Source: Catellatospora sp. KI3
Lineage (GTDB): Bacteria > Actinomycetota > Actinomycetes > Mycobacteriales > Micromonosporaceae
DNA: 64,000 bases
NCBI RefSeq assembly: GCF_029948125.1
Contig: NZ_JASAMB010000005.1
Coordinates: forward strand, 62,001-126,000
Reading direction: 5' to 3'
Shown here: positions 16,455 through 25,096 of the stretch, piece after piece
Position numbering within the stretch: position 1 is the first letter of the stretch
How the letters are laid out: each line of letters starts with the position of its first letter
Position numbers and translations under genes: made by a program
Notes under the pieces: model-generated
Databases searched by the model: none
What the model was told of the DNA's origin: nothing
What the model saw: only the letters and a program-made list of their open reading frames with translations

Positions 16455-18035
16455 ATGCCCAGCGTGACCCAGACGCCGACGGTGCCCCGGCAGGTGCGGA
16501 CCCGCCCCGCGCCCATGCATGCCCACCTGCGGGAAGCCGCCCGGCGCAGACTCGCGCCGCTGGACCGGGTGCTGGACCCCTACGCGTGGTACGCCGCGCT
16601 CGCGGTCACCCTGATCGCGGGCGTGCTGCGGCTGAGCAACCTGGCCCAGCCGCCCGGCAAGATCTTCGACGAGACCTACTACGCCACGGACGCGCACTGG
16701 CTGTGGGAGAAGGGCTTCGAGTGGAACGAGGCGGAGAACGGCCCCGGCTACGTCGTCCACCCGCCGCTCGGAAAGTGGATCATCGGGCTCGGTGAGCAGC
16801 TGTTCGGGTACAACGAGACCGGCTGGCGGTTCACCGCCGCGATCTTCGGCACCGCGTCCGTGCTCATGCTCGTCCGCATCGCCCAGCGCCTGTTCGGGTC
16901 CACGGTGCTGGCGGTCGCGGCCGGGCTGCTGCTGGCCTTCGACGGCATGCACTTCGTGCTGTCGCGCACCGCGCTGCTCGACATCTACCTGATGTTCTTC
17001 GTGCTGGCCGCGTTCGGCGCGGTGGTGCTGGACCGCGACGCCAGGCGCCGCCGCTGGGCGGCGTTCCTCGACGGCGGCGGCAACCCCGCCGGATCGGGCC
17101 GGTCGAGCCGCCCGCCGCGCGCCGTGCCGTGGTGGCGGCTGGCCGCCGCCGTCCTGATGGGCTGCGCGCTGGCCGTGAAGTGGAGCGCGCTGGCGTTCCT
17201 GCCGGTGCTGGTCCTGCTGATCCTGTGGTGGGAGGTCGGCGCCCGGCGCACGGCCGGGGTGCGCCACCCGGTCCGCGACGCCATCCTCGACGAGACCGGC
17301 TGGCTGCTGGCCTGCGTGCCGATCGTGCTCGGCGTCTACCTGGCCTCGTGGAGCGGCTGGCTGCTCACCGACGGCGGCTTCTACCGGCACTGGCTGCGCG
17401 ACAGCGGCCAGCCCGAGCCGCCGGTCTGGGGCGCGCTGCGCAACCTGTGGTACTACCACCAGCAGGCGTACGGGTTCCACAGCGGACTGCAGACCCCGCA
17501 CGCGTACCAGTCGGCGCACGGCTGGGGTCCGATCCAGTGGCTGCTGCAGGGCCGGCCGGTGCTGTTCTACCGCACCGGCGACCTCGCCTGCGGCGCGCCC
17601 AGCTGCATGGCGTACGTGCTGATGCTGGGTACCCCCGTGCTGTGGTGGAGCTTCATCCCCGCGCTGCTCGCGGCGGTCTGGTTCGGCGTCGCCCGCCGCG
17701 ACTGGCGTGCCGCCGCGGTGCTGGCCATGGTCGGCGCGGCGCTGCTGCCCTGGTTCGCGTACCCGGACCGCACCATGTTCAGCTTCTACGCCCTGCCCGC
17801 GCTGCCGTTCCTGATCCTGGCGGTGGTGTTCGTGCTCGGCTCGATCATGACGGCGCCGCCGGGGCGGCCCCGGGACGAGGACCGGGTCATGATCGGCGCG
17901 ATCGTCGCCGGGACGTACGTGGTGCTGGTCGTGCTCGCCTTCACCTGGTTCCATCCGCTCTACGTCGGGCAGTCCATCCCGTTCGAGGACTGGTCGCGCC
18001 ACATGCTGCTCGGTGACCTGTGGGGCAAGGACTGA
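16455..18035 (+). CDS. Dolichyl-phosphate-mannose-protein mannosyltransferase (Pmt, GT39)
   Basis: 526 residues. Polyprenyl-phosphomannose-dependent protein O-mannosyltransferase with about 10-11 transmembrane helices. The family signature is in the first loop: the IFDETYYATDAHW segment with the catalytic Asp-Glu pair, then VVHPPLGKW. It also has GMHFVLSRTALLDIYLMFF and a late PWFAYPDRTMFSFY. The enzyme glycosylates Ser/Thr of secreted proteins as they cross the membrane. The ATG at 16455 or a GTG three codons on could be used. It lies 50 bases after the MauE-like gene; a link to the secreted peptide is possible but Pmt is common in actinobacteria on its own. Confidence 0.93.
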   Translation: MPSVTQTPTVPRQVRTRPAPMHAHLREAARRRLAPLDRVLDPYAWYAALAVTLIAGVLRLSNLAQPPGKIFDETYYATDAHWLWEKGFEWNEAENGPGYVVHPPLGKWIIGLGEQLFGYNETGWRFTAAIFGTASVLMLVRIAQRLFGSTVLAVAAGLLLAFDGMHFVLSRTALLDIYLMFFVLAAFGAVVLDRDARRRRWAAFLDGGGNPAGSGRSSRPPRAVPWWRLAAAVLMGCALAVKWSALAFLPVLVLLILWWEVGARRTAGVRHPVRDAILDETGWLLACVPIVLGVYLASWSGWLLTDGGFYRHWLRDSGQPEPPVWGALRNLWYYHQQAYGFHSGLQTPHAYQSAHGWGPIQWLLQGRPVLFYRTGDLACGAPSCMAYVLMLGTPVLWWSFIPALLAAVWFGVARRDWRAAAVLAMVGAALLPWFAYPDRTMFSFYALPALPFLILAVVFVLGSIMTAPPGRPRDEDRVMIGAIVAGTYVVLVVLAFTWFHPLYVGQSIPFEDWSRHMLLGDLWGKD

Positions 18036-18084
18036 GCCGGTAAACGCGGTGACGGCCGGTCACCGGCGCGGCTAACGTGGCCCG

Positions 18085-18627
18085 ATGACCGGCACCGCCA
18101 CCCGGCCCCTGCTGTTCCTGGACGTCGACGGCCCGCTGAACCCGTACGCGGCCAAGCCCACCCGGCGGCCCGACGGCTACCAGACGCACCGGATACTCAC
18201 GCCGTCCATGGCGGGGCAGCCGCTGCCGATGCCGGGGCGCCGCAAGCCGCTGCGGGTGTGGCTGAACCCCGACCACGGCCCGAGCCTGCTGGCGCTGCCG
18301 TACGACCTGGTCTGGGCGACGACCTGGACCGACGAGGCCAACGAGTGGATCGCGCCCCGGATCGGGCTGCCCGAGCTGCCGGTGGTCCAGTGGCCCCGGC
18401 CGCGCCAGGACGGGCCCGGCGGCGTCTTCTGGAAGACCGCGACGCTGGTCGAGTGGGCCGCCGGACGGCCGTTCGCCTGGGTCGACGACGAGGTCACGGA
18501 CCTGGACGTCGCCTGGGTGTCGGTGCGCCACCGGGCCCCGGCCCTGCTGCACCGGGTCGACCCCAGGCACGGCCTGCGCGCCGACGACTTCACCGCGCTG
18601 GCGTCCTGGGCCGTCGCGATGATCTAG
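18085..18627 (+). CDS. HAD-like hydrolase domain protein
   Basis: 180 residues. The N-terminal FLDVDGPLNPY is a HAD motif I (DxD), followed later by ATTWTDEANEW and a WVDDEV acidic motif, fitting the small HAD proteins annotated as hypothetical or RNA-repair-associated in actinobacteria. It probably acts as a phosphatase in the cytoplasm. It follows the mannosyltransferase after 49 bases that contain a short hairpin (18048-18064). Confidence 0.72.
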   Translation: MTGTATRPLLFLDVDGPLNPYAAKPTRRPDGYQTHRILTPSMAGQPLPMPGRRKPLRVWLNPDHGPSLLALPYDLVWATTWTDEANEWIAPRIGLPELPVVQWPRPRQDGPGGVFWKTATLVEWAAGRPFAWVDDEVTDLDVAWVSVRHRAPALLHRVDPRHGLRADDFTALASWAVAMI

Positions 18628-18655
18628 GGCCAGGTGAATCGGGAGACCTGACGGC

Positions 18656-19231
18656 TCACGGCTCGGCCGGGCGGTCGGGGCGCAGGCCGTCGCGGACGAC
18701 CGCCAGGACCGGGCCCAGCGCGGCCGCGCCGCGGTAGCGCTGCATCGCCTGGCAGCCGACCATCAGGGTCTTCACGTCGGCGGCGGTGAGGTCGGCGCGG
18801 ACGACCCCGGCGGCCTGGGCGCGGGCCAGCAGCGTGGCGATCGCGTCCATGAAGGCGCGCTCGGCGCCGGGCGCGGCGGTCTCGATGTCGAACCCGGCCC
18901 CGGCCAGGGCCTCGGCCAAGCCCTTGTCGGTGGCGCCCTCGTCGGTCATGAACGTGAAGAAGCCGTAGAACGCCTCGGCCGGGTCGGCGACGGCGGCGAG
19001 GTCGCGGGCGCGGCCGACCAGGCGGTCGACCCGGTCCAGCACGATCGCCTCGTACAGCGCCTCCTTGGTGGGGAAGTGGCGGTAGACGGTGCCCGCCCCG
19101 ACCCCGGCGCGCCGGGCGATCTCGTCGACGGGCACGGACAGGCCCTCGGCGGCGAACACCTCGTACGCCACGGCGAGCACCCGCTCGCGGTTGCGGCGGG
19201 CGTCGGCGCGCAGCGGTCGATCGCCACTCAT
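18656..19231 (-). CDS. TetR-family regulator
   Basis: 191 residues. The N-terminal helix-turn-helix is typical: RERVLAVAYEVFAAEGLSVPVDEIARRAGVGAGTVYRHFPTK. A C-terminal ligand-binding domain (TetR_C type with FTFMTDEG and QAMQRYRG segments) follows. It diverges from the MBL-fold gene at 19395, which it probably controls through sites in 19300-19350. Confidence 0.93.
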   Translation of the reverse strand: MSGDRPLRADARRNRERVLAVAYEVFAAEGLSVPVDEIARRAGVGAGTVYRHFPTKEALYEAIVLDRVDRLVGRARDLAAVADPAEAFYGFFTFMTDEGATDKGLAEALAGAGFDIETAAPGAERAFMDAIATLLARAQAAGVVRADLTAADVKTLMVGCQAMQRYRGAAALGPVLAVVRDGLRPDRPAEP

Positions 19232-19310
19232 GGTTGAACCCGTACGCCCTGAGCTGCGCGCCGGGTGGCGGAGGCGCGTATCACGCCGACGGCCGATGGC
19301 AACCGGGGCG

Positions 19311-19351
19311 AGCGTTCCGTATAGTAAGTGGGGCGCACGTTCCGATTATAC
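19311..19351. promoter_or_regulatory. Candidate TetR operator and promoter
   Basis: This AT-richer island lies between the TetR and MBL genes. CGTTCCG occurs twice (19313 and 19338), each followed by a TATA-like stretch, and CGTATA / TATACG form an inverted pair about 22 bases apart. It fits an autoregulated TetR site; exact half-sites are uncertain. Confidence 0.45.
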
Positions 19352-19394
19352 GTACGCCCGGCGCGCCGGCGGACCCCTGGACGAAGGACTGATC

Positions 19395-20426
19395 ATGCGT
19401 GGCATCCTCGCGGCGCTCGGCGCCCGCCCCGACGGCGCGCGCGGCGAGCGCGTGCGGCGCTCCCCGCACTTCCACGACGGGACGTTCCACAACACCGCGC
19501 CCACCCGCACCGTCACCCCGGGCGGCAGCACGCTGCGCGAATACCTCTTCGGCAAGCAGCGGCGCACCCCGCGCGGCGAAGTCCCGCTGGTGACCCCGGG
19601 TGCGCCGGTCACCGACCGGGGCCTGCACCTCACCTGGTACGGCCACGCCACCGCGCTGGTCGAGATCGAGGGCCGCCGGGTGCTCGTCGACCCGCTCTGG
19701 AGCGACCGCTGCTCCCCCGCCCCGTTCGCGGGTCCCAAGCGGCTGCACCCGATGCCGGTGGCGCTGTCCGACGTGCCCGCCGTCGACGCGGTCGTCATCT
19801 CGCACGACCACTACGACCACCTCGACATGCCCACGATCCAGCACCTGACCCGAACCCAGAGCGCGCCGTTCCTGGTGCCGCTGGGCGTCGGCGCGCACCT
19901 GGACCGCTGGGGCGTGCCCGCCGACCGGGTCATCGAGCTGGACTGGGAGGAGAGCGCCCAGGTCGGCGGCCTGACCCTGACCGCGACGGAGGCGCAGCAC
20001 TTCTCCGGCCGGGGCCTGTCGCGCAACCACACGCTGTGGAGCTCGTGGGTGATCGCGGGGGAGCAGCGGCGCGTCTTCTACACCGGCGACTCCGGCTACT
20101 TCGGCGGCTACGCCGAGATCGGGCACCGGCACGGCCCGTTCGACGCCACGCTCATGCAGATCGGGGCGTACGACCACGCCTGGCCGCAGATCCACATGTT
20201 CCCCGAGGAGGCCGTCGAGGCCCACCGCGACCTCGGCGGCGGCCTGCTCATCCCGGTGCACTGGGCCACCTTCAACCTCGCCCTGCACGCCTGGTCCGAG
20301 CCGGTCGAGCGGGTGTGGCGCGAGGCCAAGGCCCACGACGTCGCCCTGGCCGTGCCCCGGCCGGGGGAGCGGGTCGACGTCGACGCCCCGCCCGCGATCG
20401 ACCCCTGGTGGCAGCCGCTGGCCTGA
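19395..20426 (+). CDS. MBL-fold metallohydrolase (UlaG/NAPE-PLD-like)
   Basis: 343 residues. The metal-binding motif SHDHYDHLD (HxHxDH type) is intact, with the preceding LTWYGHATALVEIEG, VLVDPLW strands and later GDSGYFGGYAEIG and PVHWATFNLALH. This fits the beta-lactamase-fold family that includes NAPE-phospholipase D and UlaG. It probably hydrolyses a phosphodiester or lactone in the cytoplasm. The ATG at 19395 is chosen because codons upstream are in the regulatory region. It is divergent from its probable TetR regulator. Confidence 0.88.
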   Translation: MRGILAALGARPDGARGERVRRSPHFHDGTFHNTAPTRTVTPGGSTLREYLFGKQRRTPRGEVPLVTPGAPVTDRGLHLTWYGHATALVEIEGRRVLVDPLWSDRCSPAPFAGPKRLHPMPVALSDVPAVDAVVISHDHYDHLDMPTIQHLTRTQSAPFLVPLGVGAHLDRWGVPADRVIELDWEESAQVGGLTLTATEAQHFSGRGLSRNHTLWSSWVIAGEQRRVFYTGDSGYFGGYAEIGHRHGPFDATLMQIGAYDHAWPQIHMFPEEAVEAHRDLGGGLLIPVHWATFNLALHAWSEPVERVWREAKAHDVALAVPRPGERVDVDAPPAIDPWWQPLA

Positions 20427-20490
20427 GCGGCCGCGGCCCGGGTGGATAGCATGCGCAGGACCTGATCGGCACCGAGGCACGGAGGACCGC

Positions 20491-21189
20491 GTGAGCGGCG
20501 ACAGGATCGGCAGTGACCTGCTGGACAACGTGGCGTGGGCCGCGCTGTCCGGTCCGCTCGCGGACCTCGGCCGCCGAACCGGTCAGGCGGCCGTGTTCGA
20601 CCCCGACGTGTCGCCGTTCGGCGCGGTCGCCCCGGACGCCGGCGCGCAGGGCTGGAACGACTTCGCCGAGCTGCTCGGACCCGGTGGGGCCGCGCTGCTC
20701 ACCGGCGACTTCGCGGTCCCCGAGGGGTGGACGGTGCGGTTCGGCCTGGACGGCGTGCAGCTGATCGACGTCGCCGGCGTGGTGGACGAGGAGGAGCCGG
20801 AGGCGGTGCTCCTGGGCGCCGCCGACGTGCCGGAGATGCTGGACCTGGTCGCCCGGACCAAGCCCGGCCCGTTCGGGCCGCGCACCATCGAGATGGGCAC
20901 CTACCTGGGCATCCGCCGCGAGGGCGTGCTGGTGGCGATGGCGGGCGAGCGGCTGCGGCTGCCCGGGTACACCGAGATCAGCGCGGTCTGCACCGACCCG
21001 GCGGCGCGCGGGCGGGGACTGGCCGGGCGGCTGGTCCGTGCCGTGGGCGCGGTCGTGCACGCCCGCGGCGACACGCCGTTCCTGCACGCGGCGGTGACCA
21101 ACACCGACGCGATCCGGCTCTACCAGGCGCTCGGCTTCGAGCTGCGGCGCCAGACCCCGTTCGCGGTGGTCGAGGTGCCGCAGCCCTGA
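20491..21189 (+). CDS. GNAT-family N-acetyltransferase
   Basis: 232 residues from a GTG with GGAGGA upstream. The C-terminal half has the GNAT/FR47 signature: EISAVCTDPAARGRGLAGRLVRAV (acetyl-CoA loop) and FLHAAVTNTDAIRLYQALGFEL. The N-terminal half is a variable substrate-side domain. The substrate is unknown. It converges on the HEAT-repeat gene, with two 21-22 bp repeats between and across the two gene ends. Confidence 0.9.
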   Translation: MSGDRIGSDLLDNVAWAALSGPLADLGRRTGQAAVFDPDVSPFGAVAPDAGAQGWNDFAELLGPGGAALLTGDFAVPEGWTVRFGLDGVQLIDVAGVVDEEEPEAVLLGAADVPEMLDLVARTKPGPFGPRTIEMGTYLGIRREGVLVAMAGERLRLPGYTEISAVCTDPAARGRGLAGRLVRAVGAVVHARGDTPFLHAAVTNTDAIRLYQALGFELRRQTPFAVVEVPQP

Positions 21190-21194
21190 ACGGT

Positions 21195-21237
21195 CCGGCG
21201 GGCTGGCCGAGTCGGCCCGGCGGGTCAGCCGAGTCGG
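21195..21237. repeat. Two-copy 21-bp direct repeat between convergent genes
   Basis: Two adjacent copies (21195-21215 and 21216-21237) of CCGGCGGGYYRGCCGAGTCGG. The second overlaps the last codons of the HEAT-repeat gene. It resembles, on a small scale, the repeat tracts at gene ends in the left part of the window. Confidence 0.6.
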
Positions 21238-23087
21238 CGTAGCGCCGTCGCGGCCGCGTTGCGCACACGCAGGTCGGGGTCGTCCAGCAGCGGGCGTACG
21301 TGCTCGGCACCGGCAGGATCGCCCAGCCGCCCGAACGCCTCCGCCGCGCGCGCCCGCATGATCGCGTCGTCGTCGGCGGCAGCGGTCTTGAGCTGGTACT
21401 CCGGCTTCCACTCGGGCTTGTGGCCCAGCAGCCACACGTAGGCGCGGCGCACCCGCAGGTCCCGGGTGTGGTGCACGTACTGCTGCGGGCCCGCGATCGC
21501 GGCCAGGCCCCGCCCGGCGGTGTGCCGCACCGCCCGGTCGGCGGCGGCGTCGCCGAACAGGTGCCACAGCGTGGGCAGCGCGCGCGGGTCGCCGAGGCGG
21601 ACCAGGGCACGCAGGGCGACCAGGGCGTACGCCGTGTCGCAGGCCCGGATCAGCTGCGGCACCGCCCGCTCGTCGCCGTGCCGCGCCAGCACCCGCACCG
21701 CCCGTTCCCGCACCCGCGGCTCCGGGTCGTCGCACGCGCCGATCGCGGCGTCGACCACACGGGGGTCGCCGATGCGGCTGAGCGCCCGCAGCGCCAGGTC
21801 GCGCACCTCGGGACGGTCGTCGCGCAGGCACTCCAGCAGCGCGGGTACGGCCGTCGTCGATCCGATCTTGCCCAGCGCGTCGATCGCCGCGAAGTGCGGG
21901 ACCGGCTCGCGCAGCATCGCGCACAGGGCGGGCACCGCCTCGACCGCGCGCAGCTCGCCGAGCGCGAACGGGCCCTCGTGCACCCACGCGTACTCGTCCA
22001 GGTAGGCCACCAGGGTATCGACCAGGTCGGCGCCGTGCGCGGCGAGCCAGGTCGGGTCGGCGTGCCAGGGCGGATCGGTCGGGTCGAGGGGCCGTCCGCG
22101 CAGTACCGCGGCCGCCTCCGGGCTGCCGATCTCGACCAGCCGGGCCACCGCCGCCCGCCGGGCCCAGCGCCAGCGCGGGTCGTCGCGCTCCACCACCGTG
22201 CGCAGCAGCTCGACCTCGCGCGCGCAGCCCGGCCCGACCAGCCCCGGGATGGCCGAGGACACCGTGCCCGGCTCGTTGGCGGCCGCCTTGGCCAGCAGGG
22301 CGTCGCGGTGGGCCCGGTCGCGGGCCACCGCCCGGCCCCACACCGCCACCCGCTGCTCCCAGCCGTTCTCGGCGTTCCACCACTGCTCGATCAGCGCGTC
22401 GACCGGGGCGGTGGCGGCGTTCTCGGGCCGGGTGACGATGGTGTGGATGGCGGCCTGCACCGCGACCAGGCAGCAGAACCTGCCGTCGGGCACGTTCTCG
22501 GCGTGGTAGCCCTCCACCAGGTAGGGCAGCGCCTCGGCGTCGCGCAGCTCGCCCATCGCCCGCGCGACCGGGCCCCAGTGGCCGCCCGGGGCCGGCCGGG
22601 CCGCGATCAGCGCGGCGAGGTCCTGGCCCGCCAGCGGGTTCTTCGGGTTCAGCGACGGGCGGGGCAGGCCGAGCGCGTCGGCGAGGTGGACGTGCTCCTT
22701 GCGCAGGTCCTCGTACGCGGACTCGTCGGCGCGGTGGCGGTACAGATCGGTCAGCACCGCGTAGCGGACCAGGGCCGCGTCCGGGGTGCGCAGCAGCCGC
22801 TCGGCGTAGTGGTGCGGCGGGACCGGCAGCTCGTCGGGCCGCCGCTGCAGCGTCTCGACCAGGCGCACGGTGTTCGGGGCGATGCCGAGGCGGTGCAGGT
22901 CGGCCGCGCCCACCCCGGCGTCGGGTACGGCGTACAGCCAGGCGGCCTGGGCGGCGGCCGGGTTGCGGGTCAGCCCGGTGACCGCGGCGGCGGCGCGCTC
23001 GAGGTGGGCGAGGAAGTCGCCGTCGCGCCCGAACGTCTGCCCGCGGTGGGTACGGGCGGCCAGCCGCCTGATCTTCGCCGTCGTCAT
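21225..23087 (-). CDS. HEAT-repeat protein with degenerate RelA/SpoT-like N-terminus
   Basis: 620 residues. The C-terminal 350 residues are HEAT/PBS-lyase-like repeats (repeated A(V/L)PxLxxxL and DPxVRxxAxxALxxLG units). The N-terminal 150 residues resemble the ppGpp-hydrolase HD domain of RelA/SpoT (AARTHRGQTFGRDGDFLAHL, then AAWLYAVPDAG, then VRLVETLQRR), but the HD dyad itself is replaced (YAVPDAG where HDxxED is usual). I infer a protein-interaction or nucleotide-binding role, not hydrolysis. The ATG at 23087 is the first plausible start. The gene is monocistronic. Confidence 0.75.
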   Translation of the reverse strand: MTTAKIRRLAARTHRGQTFGRDGDFLAHLERAAAAVTGLTRNPAAAQAAWLYAVPDAGVGAADLHRLGIAPNTVRLVETLQRRPDELPVPPHHYAERLLRTPDAALVRYAVLTDLYRHRADESAYEDLRKEHVHLADALGLPRPSLNPKNPLAGQDLAALIAARPAPGGHWGPVARAMGELRDAEALPYLVEGYHAENVPDGRFCCLVAVQAAIHTIVTRPENAATAPVDALIEQWWNAENGWEQRVAVWGRAVARDRAHRDALLAKAAANEPGTVSSAIPGLVGPGCAREVELLRTVVERDDPRWRWARRAAVARLVEIGSPEAAAVLRGRPLDPTDPPWHADPTWLAAHGADLVDTLVAYLDEYAWVHEGPFALGELRAVEAVPALCAMLREPVPHFAAIDALGKIGSTTAVPALLECLRDDRPEVRDLALRALSRIGDPRVVDAAIGACDDPEPRVRERAVRVLARHGDERAVPQLIRACDTAYALVALRALVRLGDPRALPTLWHLFGDAAADRAVRHTAGRGLAAIAGPQQYVHHTRDLRVRRAYVWLLGHKPEWKPEYQLKTAAADDDAIMRARAAEAFGRLGDPAGAEHVRPLLDDPDLRVRNAAATALRRLG

Positions 23088-23127
23088 GGGTGTGATTGAA
23101 CCGCACCGGCACCGGACGGTGAAAATC

Positions 23128-23169
23128 GGTGCGCCCGCGTCCCGCAGCTCAGGCGGGCACGGGCGCACC
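23128..23169. terminator. Hairpin downstream of the aryl ligase gene
   Basis: Outer arms GGTGCGCCCG (23128-23137) and CGGGCGCACC (23160-23169) with an inner GTCCCGC-type pairing and a short loop. It begins 11 bases beyond the ligase stop on the minus strand and marks the left edge of the cluster. Confidence 0.75.
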
Positions 23170-23179
23170 GGTCGGCCGC

Positions 23180-24856
23180 CTAGGCCGCTTCGGCGGCGAT
23201 CCGCTGGGCGATGTCGGACCGCAGCGCCTTCTTGTCGATCTTTCCCACGTTGGTGACCGGCAGCTCCCCGACCAGCACCAGGCGCTCCGGCAGCTTGAAC
23301 CGGGCCAGCCCCACCGTCTCCATCGCGTTGCGCACGTCGTCGAGCGTCACCTGGTGCCCGGTGTGCGCGACGGCGTAGAGGCAGATCCGCTCGCCGAGCT
23401 CGGCGTCGGGCATCGCCACCGCCGCCGCCATCCGGACGCCGGGCAGCTGGTGCGCGACGTTCTCGATCTCCTCGGCGGGGATCTTCTCGCCGCCGCGGTT
23501 GATGACGTCCTTGTCCCGGCCCTCGACCACGACGTTGCCGTCCGGCCGGATCCGCACGATGTCGCCGGTGCGGTACCAGCCTCCGGCGTGGGAGTGCGCG
23601 TTGAGGCCCTCGGCCCGGTAGTAGCCGCGCGGCGTGTACGGGCCCCTGGTCAGCAGCACCCCCGGCGCCCCGGCCGGGGCCGGCTCGCCGTCCTCGTCGA
23701 CGAGGACCAGCTCGTCGTCGACGCAGATCGGGCGCCCCTGGGTGTGCCACACCACCTCGTCGGGGTCGTCGGGGCGGGTCAGGCACAGCAGGCCCTCGGA
23801 CATGCCGTACACCTGCTGCAGGCGGCAGCCCAGGACCGGCTCGACGCCCCGGGTCACATGCTCGGGCAGCCGTGCGCCGCCGGACTGGATGGCGAGCAGC
23901 GAGCTGAGGTCGGTGTCCGGATCGGACTCGCGATACTCCAGCCAGCGCTGGATGATCGCGGGCACCAGCGAGGTGAGGGTCACCCGCTCGCGGGCGATCA
24001 GCGGGAAGGCCCGCTCCGGTGCGGGCGTGGCCGCGATCACGGCCCGCCCCCCGGCCATCAGCGTGCCCAGCACGCCCGGGCCCGACATGGGGAAGCCGTG
24101 CCCCAGCGGCAGCGCCGCCAGGTACACGCTGCCCGGACCGACCTGGCAGATCTCCGCGGCGCGCCGGGCCATGAAGCCGAAGTCGTCATGCGTGCGGGCG
24201 ACCAGTTTCGGCATGCCGGTGGTGCCGCCGGTCATCAGGAACAGGGCCACGTCCTGGCCGGCGGGCGGCGTCGCGTCCAGCCGCGCCCGCGCGGCGGCCG
24301 GATCCTCGGCCGGGGCCAGCAGCGCGGTCACGTCGACGTGCCCCGGCAGCACCTTGTCGCCGAGCACCAGCACGTGCGCGATGCCGTCCTGCTCGGCGGC
24401 GATCTCGGCGGCCATCGCCTGCAGGTCGAAGTCCCTGGTGCTGGTGGGCACGATCAGCGCCACGGCCTGCACGTGGGCGGCCACCGCGGCGATCTCCTGG
24501 CGCCGGTTGGCCGGCAGCGCCATCACCGGGACCACCCCCAGCCGCAGGCAGGCCACCGTCATCGCGACGAACTCCCAGCAGTTGGCGAGCTGGAGGATCA
24601 CCCGGTCGTCGGCGCGCAGCCCGAGGGCGCGCAGCCGCAGGGCCGCCCCGTCGGCGCGCGCCATCAACTGCGCGAACGTCAGCCGCACGTCACCGTCCAC
24701 GAGGCACACCGTGTCGGGGCGCAGATCGGCCGCGGCGTACAGGTGCTCGCCCAGCGAGCGCCCGTCCCAGTACCCGGCCGCCGTGTACCGCGCGGCGAAC
24801 TCGTCCGGCCACGGGGGCGTGCCGGACCGGGTCGGCTGTCTGGGCGTCTCGGCCAC
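23180..24856 (-). CDS. Aryl-AMP ligase (DhbE/EntE-like)
   Basis: 558 residues of the adenylate-forming superfamily, closest in layout to 2,3-dihydroxybenzoate/salicylate-AMP ligases. Core motifs: A3 MTGGTTGMPKLVARTHDDF, A5 QVYGMSEGLLCLT, GWYRTGDIVRIRPDGNVVVEGRDKDVINRGGEKI and a final Lys in PVTNVGKIDKKALR. I chose the GTG at 24856 because AGGAGG stands six bases upstream; an ATG seven codons earlier (24877) is possible. It diverges from the aromatic PKS, so it most likely activates the aromatic acid that PKS releases, as AMP ester or CoA thioester, for transfer to the sugar or core. The DhbE-like A3 suggests a salicylate-type substrate (inference). Confidence 0.9.
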   Translation of the reverse strand: MAETPRQPTRSGTPPWPDEFAARYTAAGYWDGRSLGEHLYAAADLRPDTVCLVDGDVRLTFAQLMARADGAALRLRALGLRADDRVILQLANCWEFVAMTVACLRLGVVPVMALPANRRQEIAAVAAHVQAVALIVPTSTRDFDLQAMAAEIAAEQDGIAHVLVLGDKVLPGHVDVTALLAPAEDPAAARARLDATPPAGQDVALFLMTGGTTGMPKLVARTHDDFGFMARRAAEICQVGPGSVYLAALPLGHGFPMSGPGVLGTLMAGGRAVIAATPAPERAFPLIARERVTLTSLVPAIIQRWLEYRESDPDTDLSSLLAIQSGGARLPEHVTRGVEPVLGCRLQQVYGMSEGLLCLTRPDDPDEVVWHTQGRPICVDDELVLVDEDGEPAPAGAPGVLLTRGPYTPRGYYRAEGLNAHSHAGGWYRTGDIVRIRPDGNVVVEGRDKDVINRGGEKIPAEEIENVAHQLPGVRMAAAVAMPDAELGERICLYAVAHTGHQVTLDDVRNAMETVGLARFKLPERLVLVGELPVTNVGKIDKKALRSDIAQRIAAEAA

Positions 24857-24966
24857 GGCGGGCCTCCTGTCTCGCATGGCGGGAGGTGCTACCTGCCGAG
24901 AAGGATCCCAGTAACAACTCATTCGCGCTTCTCTTGGAATGCGCTGTTGTCCGGCATGGATACCCG

Positions 24967-24996
24967 CGCTGTCTGCGCACTTAGAGAGATGCCGCC
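24967..24996 (+). promoter_or_regulatory. Conserved 30-bp cluster element, copy 1 (PKS/ligase)
   Basis: CGCTGTCTGCGCA, five variable bases, then AGAGATGCCGCC. The same two blocks with identical spacing recur at 60066-60095 (24 of 25 fixed positions identical), and a weaker copy lies at 39570-39599. It is 100 bases upstream of the PKS start in a divergent intergenic region, so it is probably a promoter or regulator site for the cluster. Confidence 0.65.
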
Positions 24997-25096
24997 TGTG
25001 TCGCGGAAAGGTGAGGATGTCCGAAACCGACAGCCCCGATAGCTGGGCAGATGCGCCTAGGGGCGTCATTGATCGGCCCATGAAAGGAGCCGGAAC

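Noticed and set aside
18048-18064. Short GGTGAC/GTCACC hairpin before the HAD-like gene
   Set aside because: Six-base arms in GC-rich DNA are too weak to call a terminator or operator.
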